Positions 18,703 to 27,183 of a stretch of DNA of 64,000 bases are shown in pieces (position 1 is the first letter of the stretch; each line of letters starts with the position of its first letter). The notes beneath the pieces are model-generated. The model was given only the letters and a program-made list of their open reading frames with translations. It had not been told where the DNA came from and did not search any database. Both the position numbers and the translations under genes were made by a program. Origin of the DNA: Bacteroidia bacterium (GTDB lineage: Bacteria; Bacteroidota; Bacteroidia; Bacteroidales; Bacteroidaceae); NCBI GenBank assembly GCA_009929715.1, contig RZZX01000003.1, positions 1 through 64,000 of the forward strand, given 5' to 3'.

Positions 18703-19446
18703 TTAGCGAATAAAGCCTTGTGAACGAAGAACTGACAACAGGTTTTCAGACATAAACTCATTGTCGCTCTTTTTATAACGTACATCGGTAAATACTTGAG
18801 CTAAAGTCTCTTTTCCGTTCTCAGCCACAAATGCGTGATTCACCGGAAGAGATTCTTTATAGGCATAAATCTCTTCAAGACGCGCTGCATCGTAATCCCG
18901 ATACCGCTCCTGATGAAGTATGGCATCCAAAGATAACCGATCGACTTGATCTGGCTCTTCGGCCGGATAACCCACGGTTATAGTGGTCAGAGGGAAAACA
19001 AGCTCTGGCAACTGTAACACATCAATAATTTGTTGGGGATTATAAATCGTTGTCCCCAAATAACAAATTCCAAGACCTGCTTCTTCAGCCAAAGAGCAAA
19101 ACGTTTGAGCTACCAAGGTGGTGTCTATCGCCGCATTCATGAAAGAGAGTAAATTATCATACCCCGGAGTAGCCCGACGTAGTTCACACCACTGAGTAAA
19201 CCGACGGAAATCGGCACAAAAAGTAAGCACAACCGGGGCCTCTTTGACCATGGGTTGATTAAAATGGGCCGGAGACAGTTTGGCTTTCATCGCAGCCTCA
19301 CGGGTCTCAATGATGGAGTATAGCTGCATTCCACCCATCGTAGAAGCACGACAAGCAGTTTCAAGCAAATCATTTAACAAATCAGAGGCTATCTCTTTGG
19401 ACTGATACTTGCGTATCGTTCTTCTGTTTCTTAAGGTATCAATCAT
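18703..19446 (-). CDS. NfsA-like nitroreductase family oxidoreductase
   Basis: A 247-residue FMN-dependent nitroreductase-fold protein. The N-terminal RNRRTIRKYQSKEIASDLL is the usual start of the family; AGLGICYLGT, near the middle, is the conserved FMN-site region, and PLTTITVGYPAEEPDQVDRL is the NfsA/FRP-type end of the core domain. It probably reduces quinones or nitro compounds with NAD(P)H; the natural substrate is unknown. The frame extends upstream to 19491, but the -7 element at 19462-19469 lies inside that extension, so ATG 19446 (MIDTLRNRR) is chosen. Confidence 0.85.
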   Translation of the reverse strand: MIDTLRNRRTIRKYQSKEIASDLLNDLLETACRASTMGGMQLYSIIETREAAMKAKLSPAHFNQPMVKEAPVVLTFCADFRRFTQWCELRRATPGYDNLLSFMNAAIDTTLVAQTFCSLAEEAGLGICYLGTTIYNPQQIIDVLQLPELVFPLTTITVGYPAEEPDQVDRLSLDAILHQERYRDYDAARLEEIYAYKESLPVNHAFVAENGKETLAQVFTDVRYKKSDNEFMSENLLSVLRSQGFIR

Positions 19447-19461
19447 ACTTTTTTTTAAGAA

Positions 19462-19469
19462 CAAATATA
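19462..19469 (-). promoter_or_regulatory. Promoter -7 element of the nitroreductase gene
   Basis: TATATTTG on the minus strand, 15 bp before the start codon; no clear -33 is seen. Confidence 0.55.
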
Positions 19470-19625
19470 CATATAATATTTTACGAAACATCTGAAATAA
19501 AATAATAAATTGTTTTTTTAGAAAACTTTAGCAGATACACAAAATAGTCAAAAAGCTAACTATCAAGCAATTAATAATATAAAAAAGAAAACTATACCTC
19601 CTAACACAAATAACTCTATTTTTAT

Positions 19626-19656
19626 TTTGAAATAATCAAAAACATTCATAGCTTTG
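19626..19656 (+). promoter_or_regulatory. nrdJ promoter (full consensus)
   Basis: TTTG (19626-19629), a spacer of exactly 19 bp and TAGCTTTG (19649-19656) form a full Bacteroides promoter. The leader to the GTG start is about 70 nt, too short for a complete cobalamin riboswitch. Confidence 0.75.
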
Positions 19657-19731
19657 CAAACGTTTCATAAATGGGTAAGCAAAACTTCTACAAATGCGCT
19701 TACACATTAACAACAAGATACACATAACATC

Positions 19732-22275
19732 GTGGAAAAACAAATCTATTCTTACGAAGAGGCCTTTGAAGAATCTTTACGATATTTTCAAGGAGATGAG
19801 CTTGCTGCAAGGGTATGGGTAAACAAATACGCAGTAAAAGATTCATTCGGAAACATTTACGAGAAGTCGCCCGAACACATGCACTGGCGCATCGCCAATG
19901 AGGTGGCTCGTGTCGAAGCGAAGTACCCTAACGGCCTAAGCGCTCAAGAGCTCTTTGAGCTACTTGACCATTTCAAATACATCGTACCGCAAGGTAGCCC
20001 CATGACGGGTATTGGAAACAATTATCAGGTAGCTTCACTGTCCAACTGCTTTGTGATAGGGGTAGAAGGTGCTGCGGACTCTTATGGGGCTATTATCAAA
20101 ATGGACGAAGAGCAGGTGCAGCTCATGAAGAGACGCGGTGGCGTAGGACACGACTTGTCGCACATACGCCCCAAAGGCTCGCCCGTCAAGAACTCGGCTT
20201 TAACGTCGACTGGATTGGTTCCATTCATGGAACGCTATTCTAACTCCACCCGGGAGGTAGCTCAAGATGGACGGCGCGGAGCATTGATGTTGAGTGTATC
20301 AATTAAGCATCCAGACTCTGAAGCATTTATCGATGCCAAAATGACTGAAGGAAAAGTAACCGGCGCCAACGTCTCAGTGAAGCTAGACGATGACTTCATG
20401 CAGGCTGCTGTCGACGGGAAACCTTACAACCAACAATATCCGATTAAATCGGCCACGCCAACTACAACCAAAGAGATTGACGCATCGAGCCTCTGGAAAA
20501 AGATTGTTCACAATGCGTGGAAATCAGCAGAGCCGGGTGTACTCTTCTGGGACACAATCATACGAGAATCAGTTCCCGATTGTTATGCCGATTTGGGATA
20601 TGAAACGGTGTCGACAAACCCATGTGGCGAAATTCCTTTATGCCCATATGACTCGTGCCGACTCCTAGCTATCAATTTATACTCGTACGTTGTCAACCCA
20701 TTCAAAGCGGATGCCTATTTTGATTTTGAGCTATTTAAAACACACGTGGTATTAGCTCAACGCATCATGGACGACATCATCGACTTAGAGCTGGAGAAGA
20801 TCGAACGCATCCTTGAAAAGATAGAGAAAGACCCCGAAAATGAGGAGGTGAAACGTACTGAGCACGCCTTGTGGGAGAAGATCTACCACAAAAGTGGACA
20901 GGGACGCCGCACAGGCGTGGGCATCACCGCCGAAGGAGATATGCTTGCAGCGCTAGGATTACGCTATGGCACAGAAGAGGCTACGAACTTCTCTGAAGAG
21001 GTGCATCGCACAGTAGCGCTTTGCTCCTATCGCTCGTCAGTGGAAATGGCGAAAGAGAGAGGTGCTTTCACTATTTATGATTCTGAACGGGAAAAGAATA
21101 ACCCATTCATTCAGCGTTTAGCAGAGGCCGATCCGACTTTGTATAACGACATGAAACGGTATGGACGACGGAACATTGCTTGTCTAACGATTGCACCTAC
21201 CGGGACAACGAGTCTGATGACACAAACGACTTCTGGCATCGAACCAGTCTTCTTACCTGTCTACAAACGTCGCCGTAAGGTAAACCCCAACGATGCCAAT
21301 GTACACATCGATTTTGTTGACGAAACAGGAGATGCTTTTGAGGAATACATCGTTTTCCACCACAAGTTTGTGACGTGGATGGAGGCTAACGGATACAATC
21401 CGGCACAAAAATATAGCCAAGAGGAGGTCGATAAGATGGTACAAGAGTCTCCTTATTACAAAGCTACATCCAACGATGTGGATTGGCTCATGAAGGTCAA
21501 AATGCAAGGAAGAATCCAAAAATGGGTGGATCACTCCATCAGCGTAACGATCAACCTACCCAACGACGTCGACGAGGATTTAGTAAACCGACTTTATGTA
21601 GAAGCTTGGCGTTCAGGCTGTAAAGGGTGTACCGTATACCGAGATGGCTCTCGTTCGGGCGTTCTACTGGCTGCAAAATCAGAGAAAGATAAGAAAAACG
21701 ATTTGCCGCGTTGCAAACCGCCAACGGTTGTAGAGACTCGCCCCAAGGTGCTAGAAGCGGATGTGGTTCGTTTCCAAAACAACAAGGAGAAATGGGTGGC
21801 GTTTGTCGGCCTACTCGATGGCGAACCTTACGAAATCTTCACCGGACTACAAGACGATGAAGAGGGAATCTCCTTACCTAAAAGCATCACAACAGGACGC
21901 ATCATCAAGAATGTTGATGAAGAGGGCAACAAGCGATACGACTTCCAATTCGAAAATAAAAGGGGGTATAAAACAACCATCGAAGGCTTGTCAGAAAAGT
22001 TCAACAAAGAGTATTGGAACTATGCGAAGCTAATTTCTGGTGTCCTTCGCTACCGCATGCCTATCGAGCAGGTTATCAAGCTGGTGGGATCACTGCAACT
22101 GAATAGCGAAAACATCAATACATGGAAAATAGGTGTAGAACGGGCACTGAAAAAATACATCCAAGATGGCACAGAAGCCAAAGGTAAACGCTGCCCTAAT
22201 TGCGGCAACGAAACGTTGGTTTACCAAGAAGGCTGCTTGATTTGTACCACTTGTGGTACATCGAGGTGCGGATAA
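19732..22275 (+). CDS. nrdJ: Adenosylcobalamin-dependent (class II) ribonucleoside-diphosphate reductase
   Basis: Reduces ribonucleotides to deoxyribonucleotides using adenosylcobalamin, so it works with or without oxygen. The 847-residue protein starts with GTG (MEKQIYSYEEAF). It has the ASLSNCFV and RRGGVGHDLSHIRPKGSPV segments, the active-site NPCGEIPLC, and a C-terminal zinc-ribbon-like tail with four CxxC-type pairs (CPNCGNETLVYQEGCLICTTCG) ending in the redox-active cysteine region. A full consensus promoter lies upstream. Nearest relatives are annotated as vitamin B12-dependent RNR in Bacteroides. Use of B12 here agrees with the genus's reliance on cobamides. Confidence 0.93.
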   Translation: MEKQIYSYEEAFEESLRYFQGDELAARVWVNKYAVKDSFGNIYEKSPEHMHWRIANEVARVEAKYPNGLSAQELFELLDHFKYIVPQGSPMTGIGNNYQVASLSNCFVIGVEGAADSYGAIIKMDEEQVQLMKRRGGVGHDLSHIRPKGSPVKNSALTSTGLVPFMERYSNSTREVAQDGRRGALMLSVSIKHPDSEAFIDAKMTEGKVTGANVSVKLDDDFMQAAVDGKPYNQQYPIKSATPTTTKEIDASSLWKKIVHNAWKSAEPGVLFWDTIIRESVPDCYADLGYETVSTNPCGEIPLCPYDSCRLLAINLYSYVVNPFKADAYFDFELFKTHVVLAQRIMDDIIDLELEKIERILEKIEKDPENEEVKRTEHALWEKIYHKSGQGRRTGVGITAEGDMLAALGLRYGTEEATNFSEEVHRTVALCSYRSSVEMAKERGAFTIYDSEREKNNPFIQRLAEADPTLYNDMKRYGRRNIACLTIAPTGTTSLMTQTTSGIEPVFLPVYKRRRKVNPNDANVHIDFVDETGDAFEEYIVFHHKFVTWMEANGYNPAQKYSQEEVDKMVQESPYYKATSNDVDWLMKVKMQGRIQKWVDHSISVTINLPNDVDEDLVNRLYVEAWRSGCKGCTVYRDGSRSGVLLAAKSEKDKKNDLPRCKPPTVVETRPKVLEADVVRFQNNKEKWVAFVGLLDGEPYEIFTGLQDDEEGISLPKSITTGRIIKNVDEEGNKRYDFQFENKRGYKTTIEGLSEKFNKEYWNYAKLISGVLRYRMPIEQVIKLVGSLQLNSENINTWKIGVERALKKYIQDGTEAKGKRCPNCGNETLVYQEGCLICTTCGTSRCG

Positions 22276-22300
22276 CTCTTCTTGAATCCCTTTAAACAAA

Positions 22301-22340
22301 ACGAGCACTGCTATTGATAAATAGGAGTGCTCGTTTTTGT
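22301..22340 (+). terminator. Terminator after nrdJ
   Basis: ACGAGCACT (22301-22309) and AGTGCTCGT (22326-22334) form a 9-bp stem followed by TTTTTG. Confidence 0.8.
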
Positions 22341-22480
22341 TTGAAGGGACTTCGCAAAAAGCCCATTTTACCTCTCATTCTCTCCTCTCCTCTCGTCTCA
22401 TCTAATCCCATCCTCTCATCAAGCTTACAAAGAGGTTGGTAACCGTAAATATCAAGGTGCTAGACAAGCGGAACGACAAC

Positions 22481-22517
22481 AAAAAAAGGGTGCCCTAATT
22501 AAAGGCACCCTTTTTTA
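22481..22517. terminator. Terminator of the rpsF-rpsR-rplI operon
   Basis: GGGTGCC (22488-22494) and GGCACCC (22504-22510) flanked by A7 on the left and T6 on the right, so it works in both directions. The gap between this and the nrdJ terminator holds only a CT-rich tract (about 22372-22422). Confidence 0.8.
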
Positions 22518-22538
22518 TATTTATAAATCTTAGCTTAA

Positions 22539-22982
22539 TTATTCAGCAACCACTTCGAAAGGAATTTCTACAGAAACCTCTTTGTGAAGTTTAACGATAG
22601 CTTTATATGAGCCAATCTCTTTAACAGCATCTTTCACTACAATGATTTTTCTATCAATTTCGTGACCTAGCTTGCTTAACTCGTCAGCAATTTGGATGTT
22701 ACCTACAGAACCAAAAATAGTACCTGTAGAACTTACCTTAGTTGCGATAGTCAAAGTAACGCCTTCCAATTTAGCAGCAATAGCTTCAGCATCTTTCTTG
22801 ATTTTCTCAAGTTTGTGTGCACGTTGCTTCAAATCTTCAGCCAACATTTTCTTTGCAGAAGGAGAAGCGATGACAGCTTTCCCTGTAGGGATTAAATAAT
22901 TGCGACCGTATCCTGATTTAACAGTTACGATATCGTTCTTATAACCTAAGTTTAATACGTCTTCTTTTAAAATAATTTCCAT
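22539..22982 (-). CDS. rplI: 50S ribosomal protein L9
   Basis: A structural protein of the large subunit that binds 23S rRNA. The 147-residue length is normal. The N-terminal domain reads [32 protein letters not shown], with the L9 signature containing GYGRNYLIP, followed by the long connecting helix and a C-terminal domain. It is last in the S6-S18-L9 operon, 14 bp after rpsR. Confidence 0.97.
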   Translation of the reverse strand: MEIILKEDVLNLGYKNDIVTVKSGYGRNYLIPTGKAVIASPSAKKMLAEDLKQRAHKLEKIKKDAEAIAAKLEGVTLTIATKVSSTGTIFGSVGNIQIADELSKLGHEIDRKIIVVKDAVKEIGSYKAIVKLHKEVSVEIPFEVVAE

Positions 22983-22996
22983 ACTTTTCCTCCTAC

Positions 22997-23269
22997 TTAT
23001 TTCATCATATCAGTAACATAAGGCAATAAAGCCAAGTGACGTGCTCTCTTCACTGCTTGCGCAATACGACGTTGGAACTTCAAAGAAGTACCTGTAATAC
23101 GACGAGGAAGGATCTTTCCTTGCTCATTCAAGAATTTCTTCAAGAATTCAGGATCTTTGTAGTCAATGTACTTAATACCATTCTTTTTGAAACGGCAATA
23201 CTTTTTCTTTTTAACGTCTACTGAAGGTGGAGTTAAATATCTAATTTCTGATTGAACTTGTTGTGCCAT
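22997..23269 (-). CDS. rpsR: 30S ribosomal protein S18
   Basis: Small-subunit protein that pairs with S6. It is 90 residues, with the conserved [39 protein letters not shown] core shortened here to its key positions: KILPRRITG and [14 protein letters not shown]. It follows rpsF by only 2 bp. The N-terminal half has CxFxKxG-like spacing reduced to YCRFKKNGI. Confidence 0.97.
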   Translation of the reverse strand: MAQQVQSEIRYLTPPSVDVKKKKYCRFKKNGIKYIDYKDPEFLKKFLNEQGKILPRRITGTSLKFQRRIAQAVKRARHLALLPYVTDMMK

Positions 23270-23271
23270 AA

Positions 23272-23616
23272 TTAATCCTCCTTTTTGTTTGATTTAACAC
23301 TTCTTCTTTTCGCAGCATATTCTGCAGCATACTTATCCATTCTGAAAGTCAAGAAACGGATAACACGCTCATCACGACGGAAGTTAAGTTCTAACTTCGC
23401 AATAGCCGTAGGATTGGCATTGAACTCAATCAATTGATAAAAACCTGTAGACTTCTTTTCGATGGGATAAGCCATTTTTTTAAGTCCCCAGTTTTCTTCA
23501 TTAATAATCTCAGCACCTTCTGCTTGAAGGATACCTTTGAATTTTTCTACCGCTTCCTTCATCTGAACGTCAGACAAAACGGGAGTTAAAATGAAAACGG
23601 TTTCATACTGATTCAT
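23272..23616 (-). CDS. rpsF: 30S ribosomal protein S6
   Basis: Small-subunit protein, first gene of the S6-S18-L9 operon. It is 114 residues from ATG 23616 ([16 protein letters not shown]). An alternative ATG at 23622 would add Met-Ser; family members start at MNQYE. The C-terminal tail is strongly basic ([12 protein letters not shown]). A full consensus promoter lies upstream. Confidence 0.96.
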   Translation of the reverse strand: MNQYETVFILTPVLSDVQMKEAVEKFKGILQAEGAEIINEENWGLKKMAYPIEKKSTGFYQLIEFNANPTAIAKLELNFRRDERVIRFLTFRMDKYAAEYAAKRRSVKSNKKED

Positions 23617-23663
23617 ACTCATTTAATTAAAATAAATAATATATTTGTTTATAAAATCGGGTG

Positions 23664-23694
23664 CAAATTTAGGCATTTTATTTTGAACTACAAA
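23664..23694 (-). promoter_or_regulatory. Promoter of the rpsF-rpsR-rplI operon (full consensus)
   Basis: Minus-strand TTTG (23691-23694), a spacer of exactly 19 bp and TAAATTTG (23664-23671). The leader to rpsF is about 40 nt. Confidence 0.75.
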
Positions 23695-23744
23695 CTTTTA
23701 ATCTTTTTTTATAGAGTAATATAGGAATTATCCCGAAAGTAACC

Positions 23745-23752
23745 TACCTTTG
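23745..23752 (+). promoter_or_regulatory. marR promoter -7 element
   Basis: TACCTTTG, 24 bp before ATG 23777. It lies inside the longer open frame from 23750 and so supports the shorter start. It diverges from the rpsF promoter. Confidence 0.6.
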
Positions 23753-23776
23753 CACAGTTGTTTAAACAATAATTTC

Positions 23777-24223
23777 ATGATAGAGCAGTTTAATTTTGAC
23801 ATTCGCCTCATATTTGCCATTTTGAATGGCAAAGTTTCTGCGGCTATAAACCGAAAGCTATACCGTAACTTTCGACAAAACGGTTTGGATATCAGTCCGG
23901 AGCAATGGACTGTGCTCCTTTTTTTGTGGGAAAAGGACGGTGTAACCCAACAAGAGTTGTGCAATGCAACCTTCAAAGACAAACCCAGTATGACCCGGTT
24001 AATTGACAACATGGAACGCCAACATCTTGTGGTTCGCATAGCCGACAAGAAGGATCGACGAACCAATTTGATTCACTTAACGAAAGACGGAAGAGAACTG
24101 GAAGAAAAAACGCGTCTAGTAACCAGCAGGACTTTAAAAGAGGCCTTAAAAGGCATCACCACCGACGAGCTTAAAGTGAGCCAAGAGGTCTTAAGAAAGA
24201 TCTTCTTCAATACAAAAGACTAG
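23777..24223 (+). CDS. MarR-family transcriptional regulator
   Basis: A 148-residue winged-helix regulator. The helix-turn-helix lies around GVTQQELCNATFKDKPSMTRLIDNMERQHL, of which QQELCNATFKDKPSMTRLI is the DNA-reading part, followed by the wing VRIADKKDRRTNLIHLTKDG. MarR proteins act as dimers and usually sense small phenolic or oxidised compounds. The target is not obvious, since no drug-efflux gene adjoins it; a 58-residue membrane protein follows 162 bp later. The start is set by the promoter position. Confidence 0.9.
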   Translation: MIEQFNFDIRLIFAILNGKVSAAINRKLYRNFRQNGLDISPEQWTVLLFLWEKDGVTQQELCNATFKDKPSMTRLIDNMERQHLVVRIADKKDRRTNLIHLTKDGRELEEKTRLVTSRTLKEALKGITTDELKVSQEVLRKIFFNTKD

Positions 24224-24385
24224 AAGAACCGCTGTTTGCAAACAACGATTTGCCTCCTCCTATAAAGAGCTAAAATAAACTAAATATAAGAGGATACCGA
24301 TTTTTTTGCATAAATAATTTCGCCCGTTAAAGAATTATGCTTTAATTTGTGCCAAGAATATAATAATCTATTAAAATACACACAC

Positions 24386-24562
24386 ATGAAAGGCTTATTA
24401 AAGAATTTAGGACTGATACTTATCTTAATTGGTGTTGCTGTTCTAGTAGCTTGTGCTTTTACAGGTAATGTTAACAACAACAGCATCCTGGGTGGTTCAA
24501 TCGCTGCCATCATTCTTGGATTGATTTCTTATATTGTAATCAACAAGAGAATTACAGAATAA
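24386..24562 (+). CDS. Small two-helix membrane protein
   Basis: A 58-residue protein from ATG 24386 (MKGLLKNLGLILILIGVAV). Two hydrophobic helices (about residues 6-24 and 33-50) are joined by a short polar loop (TGNVNNNS), with a basic C-terminus (NKRITE). Such small proteins are common in Bacteroides and have no assigned function. A TTAATTTG element, one base off the -7 consensus, lies around 24343-24350, and a clear terminator follows, so it has its own transcription unit. Confidence 0.7.
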   Translation: MKGLLKNLGLILILIGVAVLVACAFTGNVNNNSILGGSIAAIILGLISYIVINKRITE

Positions 24563-24592
24563 CAAAGTACAGTTAGTCAAAAAAGCAAAAAT

Positions 24593-24630
24593 AAAAAACC
24601 TGAGATAGTGACTATCTCAGGTTTTTTATT
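24593..24630. terminator. Bidirectional terminator between the small membrane protein gene and rprY
   Basis: AAAAAACCTGAGATAG and CTATCTCAGGTTTTTT form a perfect stem with a TGA loop, flanked by A and T runs. Confidence 0.85.
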
Positions 24631-24655
24631 TTTGCACCCTCCGCCAAATGAAACA

Positions 24656-25357
24656 TTAAGCTTCTGCTTCGGGCGTAATCAACTTATAGCCTTTGCCATG
24701 AATGTTAATGATCTCAATCGCTTCGTCATCTTTCAGATGCTTACGCAATTTAGTGATATACACATCCATGCTGCGTGCATTAAAATAGTTATCGTCAATC
24801 CAGATCGTTTTAAGTGCAAAATCGCGCTGTAAGATCTCATTTGCATGTGCACACAACAGACCAAGAAGTTCAGACTCTTTCGTTGTCAACTTAGTCTGCT
24901 TATCACCGATAGCCAAAATCTGCTTCTGCGTATCGAAGGTGAATTTACCTATTTTATACACATTACTCTCTTTATTCTTCTTACCTCGTACCCGTCTTAA
25001 AATTGCTTCAATTCTAAAAGTCAGTTCTTCCATGCTGAAAGGCTTCGTGATATAATCATCTGCCCCAATTTTAAATCCTTCAAGAATATCCTCCTTCAAC
25101 GTTTTAGCCGTTAGAAAAATGATTGGGATCTCTGCGTTAACAGAGCGCACATCTTGCGCCAACGTAAATCCATCTTTCTTAGGCATCATCACATCAAACA
25201 CACACAAGTCGTATTTATTCTTCAAAAAAGCTTTATATCCGGCTTCTCCATCAGGACACAACTCTGCAGAATAACCTTTTGCCTGCAAGTATTCTCTCAA
25301 AAGCATGCCAAGATTTTCGTCATCTTCGCACAATAAAATACGCAATTTTTCATCCAT
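24656..25357 (-). CDS. rprY: RprY-like response regulator (OmpR family)
   Basis: A 233-residue regulator paired with RprX. The receiver domain (1-120) has the acidic pair in LLCEDDEN, phospho-acceptor Asp55 (CVFDVMMPKKDG), Thr83 and the conserved ITKPF lysine. The C-terminal winged-helix DNA-binding domain ends in NIHGKGYKL. RprX/RprY were first described in B. fragilis, where rprXY alters tetracycline response, and later linked to redox and stress genes in relatives. The gene starts 4 bp after rprX, so they are co-transcribed. Confidence 0.93.
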   Translation of the reverse strand: MDEKLRILLCEDDENLGMLLREYLQAKGYSAELCPDGEAGYKAFLKNKYDLCVFDVMMPKKDGFTLAQDVRSVNAEIPIIFLTAKTLKEDILEGFKIGADDYITKPFSMEELTFRIEAILRRVRGKKNKESNVYKIGKFTFDTQKQILAIGDKQTKLTTKESELLGLLCAHANEILQRDFALKTIWIDDNYFNARSMDVYITKLRKHLKDDEAIEIINIHGKGYKLITPEAEA

Positions 25358-25361
25358 ATCG

Positions 25362-26915
25362 TTAATTTTTTAATAAAGGTAATGCGATAATAAACTTAGT
25401 TCCTACACCGACTTCACTTTCGGCACGAATAGTTCCTTTATGATCGGTTATAATCTTCTTCACATAAGCCAAACCAAGTCCAAAGCCTTTTACATCGTGC
25501 AGATTACCCGTATGCACGCGATAGAACTTTTCAAATATTTTTTTCAAGTTTTCCTTTTTAATTCCGATTCCATTATCTTGAATGGAGATCATCAGCTTGC
25601 CGTTTTCATTCCACGTTCTGACATCCAACAGCAGATCTTCTTCTGGGTTCTTATACTTCACGGCATTATCCATCAGGTTAAAGACCACATTCGTTATATG
25701 CATCTCATCGACAAACACTTCGGCATCCAAAGCCTCTAAGTTAGAGACGATCTTACCATTATACCGCTCCACCTTCAAAGTAAAGGTGTTAATCACCCCA
25801 TTGATCAATTCATTAGCATCGACCTCTTTCATTTTCAAGGTGGCCTTTTGCTTATCGAACATAGACATCTGAAGCACTTTTTCGACCTGGAACCGCAAGC
25901 GCTTAGTCTCGTCGTTGATCACACCAGAGATGTGCTGAAACATCTGGGGCGACTTCCCGACCGATGGATCTTTCAGCATCTGAGCAGCCAAAGAGATGGT
26001 CGAGATGGGGGTTTTGAACTCATGCGTCATATTATTGATAAAATCGTTTTTCATTTCTGTGAGCTTCTTCTGCCGGAAAACGATATAAATGGTAAATATA
26101 AACGTGATGAGTAGCACCAAAGTGAAGACCAACGACGGTATCATAAAGCTAATAGAGTCGAAGATATAATCTTTCCTCCCTGGAAAATGAACCTTTAGAA
26201 CGCTCATCTTTGCAGGCGGGTCATTTCTGAACAACACCTGAGAATAGGTATCTTCCACCCCCTTGGGATCGTAATCAGAACAACGATAAACCTCTTTCCC
26301 GTCTTTATCAATAACCGAGAAATGATAAACCAATTCGACCCCATTATTATAAAGACTAGACTTCAAATAATCATCGACATCTTTGAACCGCACCCGCTCC
26401 CCGATCGATTTGTCGCTCGCCCGGTAAATCATCTGCCAGGTCACTTCATCAAGTAAAGCGCGCTGATACATGTAACGATTCTTAATGGCCTCGACCAACG
26501 ACCGAGAGGTTTCAGGGATTGTTCTCGTGCCACGGTAAGAAGGCATCAATGCCTTAGGCAGCTCCGATGGTTTAGTGGCCATTACTTTCATCTCAAAGTC
26601 CGAATAGATCTTGCCATCGCGCGTTCTGACGGTGAACCTCTGCGTCTGCTGTACCAAGTTATTCTGTTGGATAGACGTATTGTTGGCCGTCAACGCCTGA
26701 CGCTCTGCCTCAGTTATATCTTCAATCAGCCAACGCCTAGTTTCGGCATACTCCACATCCTTAGAGACTTGTTCTAAAGCATAGCGGACAGCCGAATCAA
26801 ACTGCTCCTTACGGGTTTTAATCATCTCCTCTATGTAACTAACTTGCAGATAGAGCAAGCTAAGAAATGAAAAGCCCATGACGATACTTAATATCCAGAT
26901 AGTTGATTTCTTCAT
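25362..26915 (-). CDS. rprX: RprX-like sensor histidine kinase
   Basis: A 517-residue kinase. It has a first membrane helix (about residues 5-25), a periplasmic sensing region (about 26-255), a second membrane helix (about 257-280), HisKA with phospho-acceptor His298 (NNMTHEFKTPISTISLAA), and HATPase_c with the N box FNLMDNAVKY, G1 DNGIGI and G2 GFGLGLAY. The signal is not known from sequence. Its start codon lies only 5 bp after a -7 element, so the mRNA may be almost leaderless. Three TTAACC sites upstream may be RprY sites. Confidence 0.93.
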   Translation of the reverse strand: MKKSTIWILSIVMGFSFLSLLYLQVSYIEEMIKTRKEQFDSAVRYALEQVSKDVEYAETRRWLIEDITEAERQALTANNTSIQQNNLVQQTQRFTVRTRDGKIYSDFEMKVMATKPSELPKALMPSYRGTRTIPETSRSLVEAIKNRYMYQRALLDEVTWQMIYRASDKSIGERVRFKDVDDYLKSSLYNNGVELVYHFSVIDKDGKEVYRCSDYDPKGVEDTYSQVLFRNDPPAKMSVLKVHFPGRKDYIFDSISFMIPSLVFTLVLLITFIFTIYIVFRQKKLTEMKNDFINNMTHEFKTPISTISLAAQMLKDPSVGKSPQMFQHISGVINDETKRLRFQVEKVLQMSMFDKQKATLKMKEVDANELINGVINTFTLKVERYNGKIVSNLEALDAEVFVDEMHITNVVFNLMDNAVKYKNPEEDLLLDVRTWNENGKLMISIQDNGIGIKKENLKKIFEKFYRVHTGNLHDVKGFGLGLAYVKKIITDHKGTIRAESEVGVGTKFIIALPLLKN

Positions 26916-26920
26916 GACAA

Positions 26921-26993
26921 CAAAATTAACACTCGCTAATTAACATTCCTAATTAGTTAACCTGTTTTAACCGAAAGTTTTCACAAATTAACC
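26921..26993 (-). promoter_or_regulatory. rprXY promoter with phased TTAACC direct repeats
   Basis: Minus-strand TAATTTTG (26921-26928) fits the -7 consensus. Upstream, TTAACC (plus-strand reading) occurs at 26957, 26967 and 26988, that is 10 and 21 bp apart, matching DNA helical phasing and the direct-repeat style of OmpR-family sites. Self-regulation by RprY is an inference. Confidence 0.5.
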
Positions 26994-27120
26994 GAAGAGG
27001 GGTTATCAAGTTCACATTCTGACTACTAACTCAACAAAACGCCCTGCTCACTTTACAAAAATAATAAAAAATTAAATCTTTTGTTCAAAAAAACCGAAGT
27101 AATTTAAGAGACGTTATGAA

Positions 27121-27160
27121 AAAACCACCACTCTGTTTCTTAAAAAGAGTGATGGTTTTA
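27121..27160 (-). terminator. Terminator of the EF-G2 gene
   Basis: AAAACCACCACTCT (27121-27134) pairs with AGAGTGATGGTTTT (27147-27160) with one G-T; the minus strand continues with T's. Confidence 0.75.
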
Positions 27161-27183
27161 ACATAAACGATCAAAAAAACGTT

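Noticed and set aside
19657-19731. Cobalamin riboswitch upstream of nrdJ
   Set aside because: The leader is only about 70 nt, and I see no B12-box core.
22372-22422. CT-rich tract between the nrdJ and rplI terminators
   Set aside because: Low-complexity sequence with no frame or structure; no function can be supported.
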